Of a stretch of 64,000 bases of DNA, positions 24,598-35,678 are shown one piece after another. The position numbers and the translations under genes are program-made. Position 1 is the first letter of the stretch. Each line of letters opens with the position of its first letter. Origin of the DNA: Lonicera japonica (taxonomy: Eukaryota; Streptophyta; Magnoliopsida; Dipsacales; Caprifoliaceae); NCBI GenBank assembly GCA_021464415.1, contig CM038464.1, positions 58,703,328-58,767,327 of the forward strand, read 5' to 3'. Below the pieces are notes generated by a model. It did no database searches. It was given only the letters and a program-made list of their open reading frames with translations, and was not told the origin of the DNA.

Positions 24598-25244
24598 TCG
24601 GCGGTTTACAACCGAGTAAAAGAACCAAAATCATCATAATACAACCGATATAATGCACATAATTCGTCATCACATTGCCGAATACTAGCTATAATTTTAG
24701 CACTCTTATATCTGCCGAACAGAGAACTTAGATCCAAAATAGAGTCGGCGGGAGTTTGTCGAAATCAAATATTCGGCATTAAAAGGACGATAATTTTGTA
24801 AACATTCGTCAGAATAATACCACATTTTTAATAACAATCGGCGCTAATAGGCCGAGAGTTTTGTGAAAGGCAAAAAAAAATTAAGTCGGCTAGACACGAC
24901 CGAATTTAAAAAATCGGATATATAGTACCGAAAATATTATGTGTATCCGGCAATCTATTACCGAACAAAAAATTTCATTACAGATCATATTCAGTGAGAT
25001 AGTACTGAAAAATTGTATATCGGTCAAATAGTACCGAAAATATGTCACATTTTCGGTTTAACATTGCCGAAACAATAGGAAAACTTCGGTATAATGAGAC
25101 TGCCGAGCAGAATGGTTGGGGCCAAAACAATTTCGGTTATCAAGTGCCGAAATCTAGAATTCGGCAATTATGTGCCGAGAGTGATGTTTTTTTTCGGTAA
25201 CATTATGCCGATAATGATGTAAAAATTCAGCAAGAGTTAACCGT
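24598..25244. repeat. Palindrome array 2 (TCGG-N10-CCGA), about 18 units, in the convergent spacer
   Basis: Perfect units start at 24598, 24838, 24886, 24914, 25020, 25053, 25133, 25161 and 25194. Units with one altered base start at 24664 (TCGT arm), 24745 (TCGA arm), 24773 (ACGA arm) and 24947 (CCGG arm). 24991 is the symmetric TCAG-N10-CTGA, 25086 has N13, and 24631, 24806 and 25227 are more decayed. Start-to-start distances follow 28, 33, 33, 47, giving a higher-order period near 141 bp (28/33/32/48 and 29/33/33/47 are both seen, with one block of 28/33/44). The array separates the 3' ends of the two convergent genes. Confidence 0.92.
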
Positions 25245-25609
25245 AATTTCATAACTTCCAAAGAAAATCAACATTCAAAAGAAAATCAATATCCCAATTT
25301 GATGCCAAGTGAAATTCATAATATATTATCACAAAATTGGTCTACAACCTTGTCCATTAACACAAAACAAACTAATATTTGACCATAATCTAAGCGCTTG
25401 TATCTAGTACACAAAAATGATTCTACTAAGTCAAAAACCAATTAAAGCATAATCTAAGCACTAGATTTTACAAAAAAATATTCTAATTGTTTTTCCCATA
25501 ATCCAAGCGCTTCTACAAAAAAATACCAAGTCATAAAACCAACTAAACCATAGTTTAAGCACTACATTCTTCCAAAAAATATTCCCATTCAGATAACCAA
25601 GTCAAAAAA

Positions 25610-27761
25610 CTAGCATATGCAAATGTTTTCTACCGACATCGTTTCTTGCTTTGTGCTAAAAACACGACTTTTAACCCTCTTGCGTTGGGTAGGCTGTGTG
25701 GGCTGTATTGGATGTGCTGCAACTTCTTGTTCTTTACCTTTCTCGGCGGCTTCTTCTTCTTCACGTTCATTTTCACTAACTTGTTGATTACTTTCTTCTC
25801 TATTGCGATCATCTCCACTATCTTCTTCATTAATTTCTTCTCCACTACGTCCATCCTCCTCTTCAGCCACAGCCTTGCCGGTACCGTATATTGGGTCAAG
25901 AATTTCTATCACTTCTCTTAACAGCTTCTTGTTAACTTGCCCTTCCCCATCAAAATCAATTTGTTTCAAAAGCCCAACTGCCCTCCTACTTCAGCAATCT
26001 GCAATTATATACGAATACATAAACAAAAAGATTTACATATATAGAAATTAAATATGACTTATTAGTAAATTAAGAATTATTATTTTACAATGACCTTGTT
26101 TTCAACTCGATCTTGCACCTCAACTACTTTAGCTTTCCATATATGTTTAATTGCATTTTTGGGGTTCTGGACTAGCACGTGGCTTATCTTTGTGAACCAA
26201 CCCATGTAGTTAGCCCTAGCATCCCACGGATCCTTCACCGGTTCAGTGCGACTCATGTTCGCCAGTAAGTGATTTTCCCAACTTTCTTGAATCCAGTTGT
26301 CAACATTGTACTTGACTTTATATTGGCCCTATTTCTTCCCTCTTTGATCATTTGATGGCTTTATTGTTTTCTTTGGGATGGCCTGAACGCGTCCAAATTG
26401 TCGTAACACCCGGTCAGGGTAATATGGCTCCGCCACATTAAAATAAACTAATAAGCTGTTGTAATACACAAATTCTTGAAGCGGACGAATGTCTCGATGA
26501 GCATGGTAAGGATCCCAACAAACCTATGATAAAACAATGTAATAATTACATCAACAACATAAAAAATATTCAATAAATATATAAAGATTTGGAGAATTAA
26601 GTTCGCCTTATACGAATAACTTACTTCCTTTTCATTCAATGCATCTAGTTGTTCACGCAAAAGTACCACTCCTGCATTCCATCTCCAGGGGTGACCTTAG
26701 ACAACCACTTACATATTCTAGGCCATTTCTCATCATATTTTTGGTTGTATAGTGGTCTCCCTACATTAAAGTGCTCATATATCCAAGCCTACATTGATTA
26801 AAAAAAAACTTTATTTTAGCGGTAACTTAATAAATAATATGATCGAATCAGATAAAAAAAATTAATATACCTGTAAAAGCGTAAAGTAACCAACTATTTG
26901 CGCGGCATCAGCCCGAGATGCCTTTCCTAATTGACCAAATAAATATGCAAGAATAGCCATTCCCCAAGCATACCCACGTATAGCATCCAAGTCCTTAAGG
27001 CACTCTAAGTAGCTAATAGAAACTCTATTCCCAGTCTTGTCTGCAAAAATTGTACATCCTAAAAGATATAGCAAATATGCTCTCGCACATTGATCAAGGC
27101 GACTACTCTCGCTCTCTTGAGGTGTTCCTTTAAACATTGTTTTTAACCATTCTAACCTAACGGAACACGTATTCGTTTCCTTCATTGCCTCGTCAGTAGA
27201 AACACCAAGATACGTCTCTAACAAAGTAACCCCAATAGCATAGGTAAATTTCTTGCCTCCTCCGTGGACACACGTACCAATTACAGGAACACCTAGTATT
27301 TGACATACATCATCTAGGGTAATAGTCATTTCACCAAACGGGAGGTGGAAGGTATTTGTCTCGGGATGCCAACGTTCAACAAAAGCTGAGACCAAAGTTT
27401 TATCAATGAATTTGTACGTAAATTCAGCTAAATTCATAAGGCCAGATGCCTTTACGCGTTCCCTTACCCCTTCACACTTTTTGGTGATGTCCCATTCTTT
27501 CAACTTTTGGAAGTGATGTATGCATTTTAGAGGTTTTCGAGCATTTGGGTTGTTCCATATAGCATATGCTATATGGCTCTCAAAACTTGTTAGGACTGAA
27601 GAATCTTCTGGGCCTCCAGATATAGCACCCCCGCCACTACTTTCACTAGTACGATTCTCAAGATTAGACGGTGCTCTAATGGTCACTTGACTTTCTTGAG
27701 CTTTAGAAGTAATTGCTCGGCGTTTTCTCTCTGACATAGTTGGCGCTTTGCGAGTAGCCAT
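25610..27761 (-). pseudogene. Plant mobile domain (PMD, aminotransferase-like) gene of E1
   Basis: Four exons on the minus strand: 27761-26871, 26788-26625, 26523-26095 and about 25998-25610, with GT-AG borders. Start taken at MATRKAPTMSERKRR; a second ATG 39 nt upstream is in frame. The PMD signature is clear: FVERWHPETNTFHLPFGEMT, ITLDDVCQILGVPV, then AWIYEHFNVGRPLYN (exon 2) and VCWDPYHAHRDIRPLQEFVY (exon 3). The C-terminus is acidic and Glu-rich (EEINEEDSGDDRNREE) and ends in a basic KRVKS stretch. Breaks: a frameshift in exon 2 near 26667 (before VVLLREQLDAL), an in-frame TAG in exon 3 after QRGKK, and a frame change near the start of exon 4. PMD proteins occur both as host MAIN/MAIL1 factors in transcription and silencing and as cargo of MULE and gypsy elements; a role here in helping the element escape silencing would be inference. 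Confidence 0.85.
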
Positions 27762-28811
27762 CTTTTTAGAATAACACATGTTATTGGAGATTTTGCACAA
27801 GTTAAGGTTATAATTTTCACATAAAAAATTCTCATCATAATAATAACTAGCAGATAAAGTACCAAATATTTAATAATAACCAAGTTATCCAATACAAGAG
27901 AAAACTTAAAAATAACCCTTACCATATCTACCCTACCCACCCTTCCCCCCAATGAACATACGACATCACAAACCCTCTCCTTTTCTTTTTTTCCATCTCA
28001 TTACTACTTTCTTCATACACATACATATACACAACTAATCATAGCAATTAAATAAAAACCAATCTCATAGGGGTAGTGTACTGAGATTGTTACAAATTCA
28101 ATGTCCAACAGTTCAAAAAAATTACATATTAAAAATATAAAGGGCAGGATTCTATTGGTTTTCCATAAAAAAATTCTTGCAAATTTATTGCCAAAATTGA
28201 AAAAAAAAATACAAGGAAATAATTTAAGTTGCTCTTAATGATCAATCCCATTCTAAGTAAAAGTTAAAGCCAATAACAACAAATCCAAGTTTAAAATCAA
28301 ATTGTGAAGTCATATTAATTCAATTTTTTAAATGCACTAATATTATAGTCAAGTTTATTGGAAAAATAAAATGTTTAAGTCTATTTTGTGCTACAAATTA
28401 AATTCAAGCCAAAAAGTGGGAAGGAAATTAAACACACAATCAATAATGCGTGCATACAATTAGCCTAACACTAGAACTAAATCACAAATAGACAACCAAT
28501 TTTATCCGTAATTGATCTTTCTTTGCAAAAAGTGGTCAACATGGAGATATATAAAGGTATACTTTAATTAAGAACTTAAAGGTAATGAATATTAAAAAGA
28601 AAAAAAAACCATAAAATGTCCCTCTTTTTATGGGATTTTCTTCTGAAAAGGAAGGTCTCTCTATTTTACGATTTTTTCCTCTGAAAAGGAGTCTAACTCC
28701 ACCACCACTGACCCCACAACTTCTACATCAACACTTTTACTTTATTAATACAATTCATATGTTATATGTTGCTTTCATTATTTGTGGTCCATGACATTCT
28801 AAAGGAGAGTA

Positions 28812-28842
<31 letters not shown>

Positions 28843-29159
28843 ATAGCAAATATATAAAGCATCCAATTAAAAACATCCACGTACTTAAATCAATCAAGTC
28901 CTTTTTTCTCCTTAGATGTGAAATATATAGGTATACGTTATATATATATATATAGAGATATAAGCGATTTTATATATATACTACAAAAGCCCCAAAGTTA
29001 CAATACAAGTGAGATAAAACTAAAAGAGTTACAAAGTTTCATAAAAATTTTCAAGCAGCATAATCATTTGTATTTCTTTGTAGAGAGAGAAAGCTATTCT
29101 CAAAATTACAAGTATATGGTTAATGGGGGAAGAGATAGAGGCTACCTTAAAGGAATTAT
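27762..29159. other. E1 region upstream of the PMD gene
   Basis: AT-rich leader and promoter region of the minus-strand PMD gene, with an AT microsatellite (about 28812-28843) and a second at 28938-28955. A duplicated TTTTCCTCTGAAAAGGA-like word occurs near 28635 and 28675. No further gene recognised. Confidence 0.45.
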
Positions 29160-29365
29160 GACTGGCGGCGGCAAAGAAAGAGAAGGAAAATGAATCCACG
29201 CCGGAGGCGCGTAGGCAATGGCAGAGGAAGAGAAGGAAGATAAATCAGCGGTGGAGGAGCGCCGGCGAAGGCGTGTCGGCTGCTGTAGAAGAAGAGAAGG
29301 AAGATGAATCGGCGGCAGAGGAGCGTCGGCGGCGAAGGAGGAAGAGACGGCAAAGGAAGGCGGTG
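29160..29365. repeat. GC-rich, purine-rich tandem repeat near the right end of E1
   Basis: About three copies of a roughly 60-bp unit built on GAAGAGAAGGAAGATGAATC followed by GGCGG and GGAGGAGCG words (near 29176, 29229 and 29289). Base composition is far richer in G+C than the rest of E1, so it may be a captured host leader sequence. Both strands are open for 60-90 codons, which I regard as composition-driven. Confidence 0.6.
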
Positions 29366-29675
29366 GAGGCTTGACGAATTTCTAGGGCTAGTTTGTGCAC
29401 GAAGAGAAGCTGAAGGGGAGATGATGTGCGGCGTGGGTGAATTAAAGGGAAAGATAAATAAAATACTTACAAATATAAAATTTTTAAACTTAAATAAACA
29501 ATTAACTTAATTATTTGTAGTGGTGTTTTAAGAAATTTTAAGTACTTTTTAAGGTAAATTTAGTATATAGTACGTGGTGTATTTTGTGGTGGTTTAAGAA
29601 TTTTTTTGTACTTTTATGGTATTTTTCAGTTCGCGGTAATTTTCAAAAATTCTAGTGGTGTAAATAGAATTTCCC

Positions 29676-29826
29676 TATATATATACACACAACAATCAGT
29701 CAATCACCCAATCTCCTACGGACACACCCCTCTACGTTCTCGGTAGGCATTTATTTCACGTCAGTCTAGCAACAGACATAATTCCAATTATGCCCCTACT
29801 TTATGTGCTTGGTGATCACGAAATGA
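29676..29826 (+). repeat. Host segment A, right part
   Basis: Continues segment A after E1, from TATATATATACACACAACAA to CACGAAATGA, and matches 36041-36188 almost base for base. It stops 28 bp before the first base of MULE E2. Confidence 0.85.
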
Positions 29827-30085
29827 GAGTTCTTTTTTTAAATAGGTATATTTTCAAACTTATTTAGGAGTATGGGGTAGTTTTGAACTTATTTGTGGGA
29901 ATATGGTAGTTTTAAAAACGCCAGTCAAAGCCACATTTTTAAGCATAAAAATGCTAGTCAAACTAGCGTTTTTACACCGATTTAAAAAAAAAAAAAAGAA
30001 GTTAAAAACGCCAGTCAAGCTAGCGATTTTACAGTAAAAAACACCACCACCCCCAGCGTTTTTATGCAGCACAAAATTCACTCCC

Positions 30086-30352
30086 CCAGTCTCCTACCTC
30101 CGTCCTTCATTTCCTTCTCCATCATTCATTTCCTTCGAACTCAATAAAAAAAAACCGAAACTCAAACTGCCATTTCCACCGCAAGCGTCCACATCCCGCC
30201 GGAGTCGTCGTTCTCCCAGTCTCCCACCTCCGTCCTTCATTTCCTTTTCCATCATTAATTTCCTTCGAACTCAAAAAAAAAAAATCAAAAGTCAAACTGC
30301 CATTTCCACCGCCCAAGTCTCGCAATCGTCCACATCCCACCGGAGTCGTCGT
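30086..30352 (+). repeat. Tandem duplication in the leader of the GRF gene of E2
   Basis: Two copies of about 130 bp: CAGTCTCCTACCTCCGTCC at 30087 and CAGTCTCCCACCTCCGTCC at about 30218, each ending in CCACATCCCRCCGGAGTCGT. The second copy leads to a strong donor, GATCCGCAG/GTATGG at 30392, so this is probably a noncoding first exon. Confidence 0.65.
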
Positions 30353-30392
30353 TTGTCGCGCCATCTCCGTTCGTCCAGCTCCTCCGATCCGC

Positions 30393-31645
30393 AGGTATGG
30401 CACTTCTTGAGCCCTAATTTTTTTGTAGCTAGATGTTTCCATTTATGTTGGTTTGAACCATTATAGTTTGGATTGTTTTGTATTTGTTTGTGGGATTTCA
30501 ATTGGTTTATATAAGAATTTGTGGAATGAAGAAGGTGAGTTTGTGGGGGTTTCAGTTGGTTGGTTTAAGCTTGTGGGTTAGTAATTTCGAATTTTTTTAA
30601 TGAATGAGGTGGGTTTGTGGGGTTTAAGTTAGTTGGTTTATGGTTGTGGGGTTATTATTTTAGAATTTTTGGAATGAATGACGTGGGTTTGTGGGGTTTA
30701 ATTGGTTTATTTATGTTTGTAGGGTTACCATTTTTGATTTTTTGGAATGAATGAGGTGGGTTTGTGGGCTGTCATTGTCAAAATTTTGGAGTGAAGGAGG
30801 TGAGCTCGTGGGTATATTTTTAGGGTGGTCGGTGGTGTTAGATATAAGTGGAAAATCAAGTTTAATACTTGATTTTCCTGGATAAACAGTTGGAGTTTTG
30901 GAGAAATAATGCCCTTGTTAAAAATACTAAGGCTAAGAAGAAAAATTCATCTCGTAGAGTTTATAAGCATTCCATGAATGAGTTTGGACACGTTAAAGAA
31001 TTGCGAGTGCTGAGTAACAGAGATTCAAAAAGTAGTGTTGGTATTGCATTATCATGTATGATTAATTAAACCCCTACTAAAAGTTGTAATTAATTACTAT
31101 TTACTATAAATAGAAAAAATTCATTTTTTTTAGGTTTACACTTAAATAACATAAATTTAATTAAACCCCTACTAAAAGTTGTAATTAATTACTATTTAGA
31201 GATGGGAGATTCAATCATAAATCCTTAAAACTTTTGACAATTCATGAGAAGTCAAGTTTTTTCATTCCATCTCATTATTGTGTGTTATGAAATTATATTT
31301 TTCAATATTTGATATTCAATTTTTTAAACCGTGTTACAGCCCAAATGTTATTAATGTTATTAATTTTTTTAATGTTATTAATTTTCATTCCATCTCATTC
31401 ACATTTCATTAATTTTTCAAGCCATTACAGCTCAAATGCATTTCAAACAACACTAATTGAAGAGGAACAAAGTCACATCACATACATACATTACATAAAA
31501 ATACACGGTGTAACCTACATAAATTAAATCCTCTCTCTGTCACTAACACACACATTCCCACATATATACAATTTATTAATGTGAATAAACGTTATTGTGT
31601 CTAGTTTATAAAAACTATTTTTATGTATTGCATCATTTTGCGCAG
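30393..31645 (+). other. Probable leader intron of the GRF gene of E2
   Basis: Starts with GTATGG after the donor at 30392 and ends TTTTGCGCAG just before AATGTCTTC. It contains a GTGGGTTTGTGGGGTTT word repeated several times (30540-30760) and a 45-bp direct repeat around CCCCTACTAAAAGTTGTAAT (31073 and about 31166). Confidence 0.5.
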
Positions 31646-32087
31646 AATGTCTTCAAACTCTAATTCCAATTCTGGATCATCCTGTTCATATGTCACTTGC
31701 TTCTGAGGAGAGGTTGCCCCAACAAGAGTTTCATAGACGACGAGAAACCCCGGTAGAAGATTCTTAGGATGCAAAAATTTTGGTAATAATGGATGCAATT
31801 TTTTTGATTGGGTTGACAAGGAAAAAAGTGTGGATGAAAAGATGCAAGATATTCACAATAAAATGAGAGCCATACATCGCCAAAAAGAAGATTGGAGGGC
31901 TGTTGCTGAAGGGGTGAAAGAATTGAACGCCTATTTGTCTAAGCGTGTGGAAAGCGAGAGAAAAAATAGAGAAGAATTACAAAGGAAGTATGAGCAATGC
32001 AATAAAGCACTCAAGTGTGCCAGGAGTAGGGTGTATTTGCTTATGTTGCTACTTGCTCTGTCAGTTATATGTAACTTGTTTTATTAG
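31646..32087 (+). pseudogene. GRF-type zinc-finger protein with coiled coil and C-terminal membrane segment
   Basis: The frame from ATG 31647 to 32087 stays constant for 146 codons but holds two stops. After a Ser-rich start (MSSNSNSNSGSS) comes the GRF zinc finger: TCF*GEVAPTRVS*TTRNPGRRFLGC...GCNFFDWVD. The first stop (TGA, codon 20) sits where a zinc Cys is expected and the second (TAG, codon 30) where Trp is usual, so each is one base from the family residue. Residues about 62-120 are charged and helix-forming; the end, VYLLMLLLALSVICNLFY, is a membrane segment. Plant proteins of this small GRF-coiled-coil-TM type are common near MULEs; GRF fingers in other proteins bind single-stranded nucleic acid. 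It converges on the transposase gene. Confidence 0.8.
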
Positions 32088-32717
32088 GCGGTGTAGGTTT
32101 ATATGGAACACGTTATTGTTTTTTTTTGCATATATGTTATTTCAATATGTATGGATTTGGTTACACTCTATTTTTCTTAGAATGTGTAACGTTACATTGT
32201 AATGAATTTATATTAGTTAATGAATGGATGTCTTTTATATAAATTATACATATGGCAGGAGTAGGTTTATTTGTTAAGCTATGTACATATATGTAAATAT
32301 CGAATGTGCTTTTTTAATTTTCTCGTATTTAATGAAGATGTACATGAAACAGGTAGTTGTAGATTCACCATGGTCCTAAGGACCAACATTTGTTATTTTT
32401 ACATGAGGCTCATAAGTCTTCTGCTGTATGGGAGGGTGATGACCCGATGCCGGATAAACAAATAGATAGAGAGGAGTACATAACTAAATAAATTAATAAT
32501 TAACAAAAATATTAGCAATAACCCAAACATAAAAAATAAAAGCTATACAAAAATAATTAAAAAAATTAAAAAAGAAAAAGAAAACAAAACTAACAAAATA
32601 TATCGATGAATAACTTGATCGTATGCGAGCAGAGCAGGTAATTCTAATTATAATCAACTAATTATTATGTTGATTCGGAGTTAAAATTATAAATCTGTTT
32701 ATGGTGAACTATTACTT
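32088..32717. other. Central spacer of E2 between the convergent genes
   Basis: AT-rich, with an A-rich stretch at 32500-32600. The C-terminal part of the transposase, expected here on the minus strand, is not recognisable, so a deletion is likely. Unlike E1, no TCGG-N10-CCGA array is present. Confidence 0.5.
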
Positions 32718-34582
32718 TTATGGATATTGGTCTGGGATATTTATACATGTCCATGGTTTCTTTCCTTCGCTCTCTTGCTGTTCATCGTATTCTTTTATCA
32801 TGTCCATGTACTTATTGAATTTGGGTAAGCAGTAAGCAGTAACAGCCTTCCATATTAAGATCCTTAACGTTTCATCTGGTTTACATTTACTTGTGAAATT
32901 ACTGCGGACATGTCGCATACAAAACCTATGGTACGTCATCTGCTCTTGAAATTGTGGGTGGGAATTAATTACAGAAAGAATGCCCCTGTGGCGATCAGAA
33001 ATCAAGCATACCCCGTCTCTTCCCTTCACGACATAATGCCAAAGTCGCGTGAGAAAGTAATTACATGTGTCGTGACTTTCCTCATCGCTGTATCCAAACG
33101 CAAGTGGAAATATCCCTTCGCTGGCATCCATGGCCATTGCAACAAACAATTTCCCATTGTACTTACCACGTAGATGTGTCGCGTCTATACTTATAACAGG
33201 TCGGCAATGCATAAAGCCTTCAACAGATGCACTAAAGGCCCAAAAGTTCTTGTCAAAAATACGAAAATGCCCATCATACACCTTGCTTTTACACTCGTGG
33301 ATTGTGCGTGGGTTGTTGTACTTAATGGAGGCCAAATATCTGGGCATAATAGCATAAGAGTCTTTCCAATTGCCAAATAATTTTTCAATAGCCTTTTGTT
33401 TCGCATTCTATGCCTTCCAATATGAAATCTTGTAGCTATATTTATCCTTAACAAATGCAATGACAACGCGAATCTTAAGGCTTGGATCAACCTCAACCAA
33501 GTGTTTTACTTTGCTGGCAATGAATTTACAGTCTAAATGTTTGTGAGTTAATTTCAAATGATTAAATGTGCATGTGTGGGGACCCTCGTACTTGGTTATC
33601 TCAAATTGTCCGTGTTTTTTCTTCCTCTTACACGCACGAAGTCGCCATTTGCACCATTTTTCATGCAATTTACACCTAATTGCCCATGTATCTGCCTTTG
33701 ATTCATCGACGATAAATTCATTTGCATTCTTAATTGCAAAATGTTTTATGGCAATCTTCAACTCATTTTTAGTCTCGTACGTCAGCCCCTTTCGCAATTC
33801 ATTTTCATCTTCTAACTTCTCATTCATCATCAACTCCTCGTCCACAAAAGTAACATTATACTGTGTGTAGAACGATGGTATATCTTCAGCAGCCTGCTTA
33901 AACTGCTTCGATTCTCCCCTTTCATCACTTTCACTGTCACTGGATTCTGTAAAACTGTTAGAATCTGAGCCCCAATCCGTATCCTCTCCAGTGGTGTCAT
34001 CATATTCACCATCTCCACAGTCATGCATGGCCTCGGGGCCACCATCTCCACAATAATACATGGCCTTGGTTGTGGGTAGATTCGGATTGTAAATCTTCTT
34101 CTTACTCCCACCAAAGTCAAGCCTTCGTGATGGCTGCGAACTACTCGGCAACTTAGAAATATAAGTGCATTGTGTCGATGGTGGCGAGCTGTACGACCCA
34201 GACAATGGAAAATTTTCCCCAATTGGCCCTACATCATAATTCAGGACAATTTTTTCTATATACAACTCGATCACATTGACAAATGAAGCATTGAAAATAG
34301 TACCCATTGCAAACCGTAAGGTTCCGTTATCGTTAATTTCATGAATAAAGTAGTTACAAGTATTTGGAGACACAAACATTGGGCATCTACAGAAAATCTT
34401 TAACGTCGACGGTGATTGGTCAGATCCATAGCAGAATAAATAATTTGTACTAATTCCGAGTAGGTAACATCTTCATTTAAGATAATGCCACTTTTGTGCG
34501 GAATATCATAACCATAGCCATGCTCTTCGCTAATAATATGTCCGCCCCAATATAAAAGCGTAAAAATTTGTCGGTTTGCCAT
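32718..34582 (-). pseudogene. MuDR-type MULE transposase of E2, truncated and interrupted
   Basis: The N-terminus is MANRQIFTLLYWGGHIISEE, as in plant MuDR-type transposases. A 1-nt frameshift lies near 34415, after which STLKIFCRCPMFVSPNTCNY continues. The MuDR DNA-binding region (KADTWAIRCKLHEKWCKWRL ... GPHTCTFNHLKLTHKHLD) follows. At 33408 there is a stop (TAG) in SYWKA*NAKQKAIEKLFGNW, at a position usually Trp. The DDE core then reads HCRPVISIDATHLRGKYNGK with D55 and LISDRHRG with D118 (numbered from the Met at 33347), plus CMRH. The frame ends after CINIPDQYP, before the third catalytic acid and the SWIM zinc finger, so the protein could not be active. Product would act in the nucleus on the long TIRs. 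Confidence 0.88.
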
Positions 34583-35678
34583 TTTTCACCTTCAACACAA
34601 TTAATCAAATTTATCACTAGCTGATAATAAATAATATATTTTTAAAATAAATATATGATGTTAAAATAAGTACATATATACATTCTTCAACACACTTGAC
34701 TAAATATTCAAAATAAAAAATTATGCATTAAGCCATACGAAATATGATAATAAATAATATACTTATAATTGCCAAAGCGTACAATAAATAATGATAAAGA
34801 CATTCTTTAACATAAAACTCATTACTCATTAAAATAAATACATATATACAATTTTCAACATACTTAAATAATTGTTCAAAATAAAATATTAAGGATTAAG
34901 CCATACAAAATATGATAATAAATAATATACTTAAAATTACTAAGATATACAATATATGATGATAAACACTTTTTTTAACATAAAGCACTACTAAATATGA
35001 TAATAAATAATTTATTCAAAATTGTAAATCATCTCTTCCATAAAAAAAATAATTAATTATAATGTATTATATTTAGCAAAAAATAGAGGTTTTTTGACAC
35101 TTTTGTCCTATAGGAAAAAAATGTAAAACATTTGTTCCACTTCTGTCTTAAGGCACTCAACTTTTATTTTTAAGCATATTTATAATAATGAGACTGAAGT
35201 GTCTTAGGATAAGCGTGGAATGCTAATATCATTTTTCTATATTTATACTAACAAATAAATTTTTTAAAATTATAAAATAAATTTGTCAAAGAAAATAAAT
35301 CTTGAACATACATACATACATACATACATTGATTCCACAAATCTATATCATAAATCCACAAATCTATATCATAAATCAACATATATACATTACAATCAAA
35401 CATATTTCTTTCCCATTATAACTTGATATTATGTGAAACATAACAATATATATTAAAAAATCAACTTTGTAATAAACTAACCTTCTTCTTTTCAAGTGAA
35501 TAGATGGAGGTTTTGGAGTGTAATGGAACTTTAGGAATGAATGAATGAATGGAGCTTAAATAAAAATGGTGAATTTCAGGTGAGCTGATGAAAGTGGTGA
35601 GTTTTTTACGCGTAAAAACGCTATAGTGATCAGCGTTTTTACCACTCGAAATTTTTATTATTTTTTTAAAATCACTGT
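34583..35678. other. E2 region between transposase start and the right TIR
   Basis: Promoter and leader region of the minus-strand transposase. Very AT-rich, with repeated ATATGATAATAAATAATAT words (about 34742, 34912 and 34987) and a CATA tetramer run near 35308-35328. No gene recognised. Confidence 0.5.

Larger units (their letters stand above)
20384..29675 (+). mobile_element. MULE E1: 9.3-kb Mutator-like element with transposase-OTU and PMD genes
   Basis: Termini are a 21-bp inverted repeat, GGGAAATTCTAYTTACACCAC, matching at 20 of 21 positions (20384-20404 and 29655-29675). Weaker similarity continues about 80 bp inwards. The flanks carry TATATATAT on both sides (20375-20383 and 29676-29684), consistent with the 9-bp target duplication of Mutator elements, though it lies in an AT run. 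Strong independent proof is the empty site at 35865-36188, which reads straight through the junction. The element encodes a transposase-OTU gene (plus) and a convergent PMD gene (minus), the tail-to-tail layout also used by maize MuDR. Both genes carry stops. Two palindrome arrays occupy an intron and the central spacer. Confidence 0.92.

Noticed and set aside
24598..25244. CRISPR-like array
   Set aside because: Repeats are only 8 conserved bases with a 10-bp gap, the units diverge, and the host is a plant; this is an element-internal palindrome array.
25646..25921. Plus-strand ORF rich in Phe and Ser
   Set aside because: It is the antisense of the Glu-rich PMD C-terminus.
29156..29353. Minus-strand ORF in the GC-rich repeat of E1
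   Set aside because: Open because of purine-rich tandem repeats; no domain.
33130..33870. Several plus-strand ORFs opposite the E2 transposase
   Set aside because: Antisense shadows of a recognised transposase frame.
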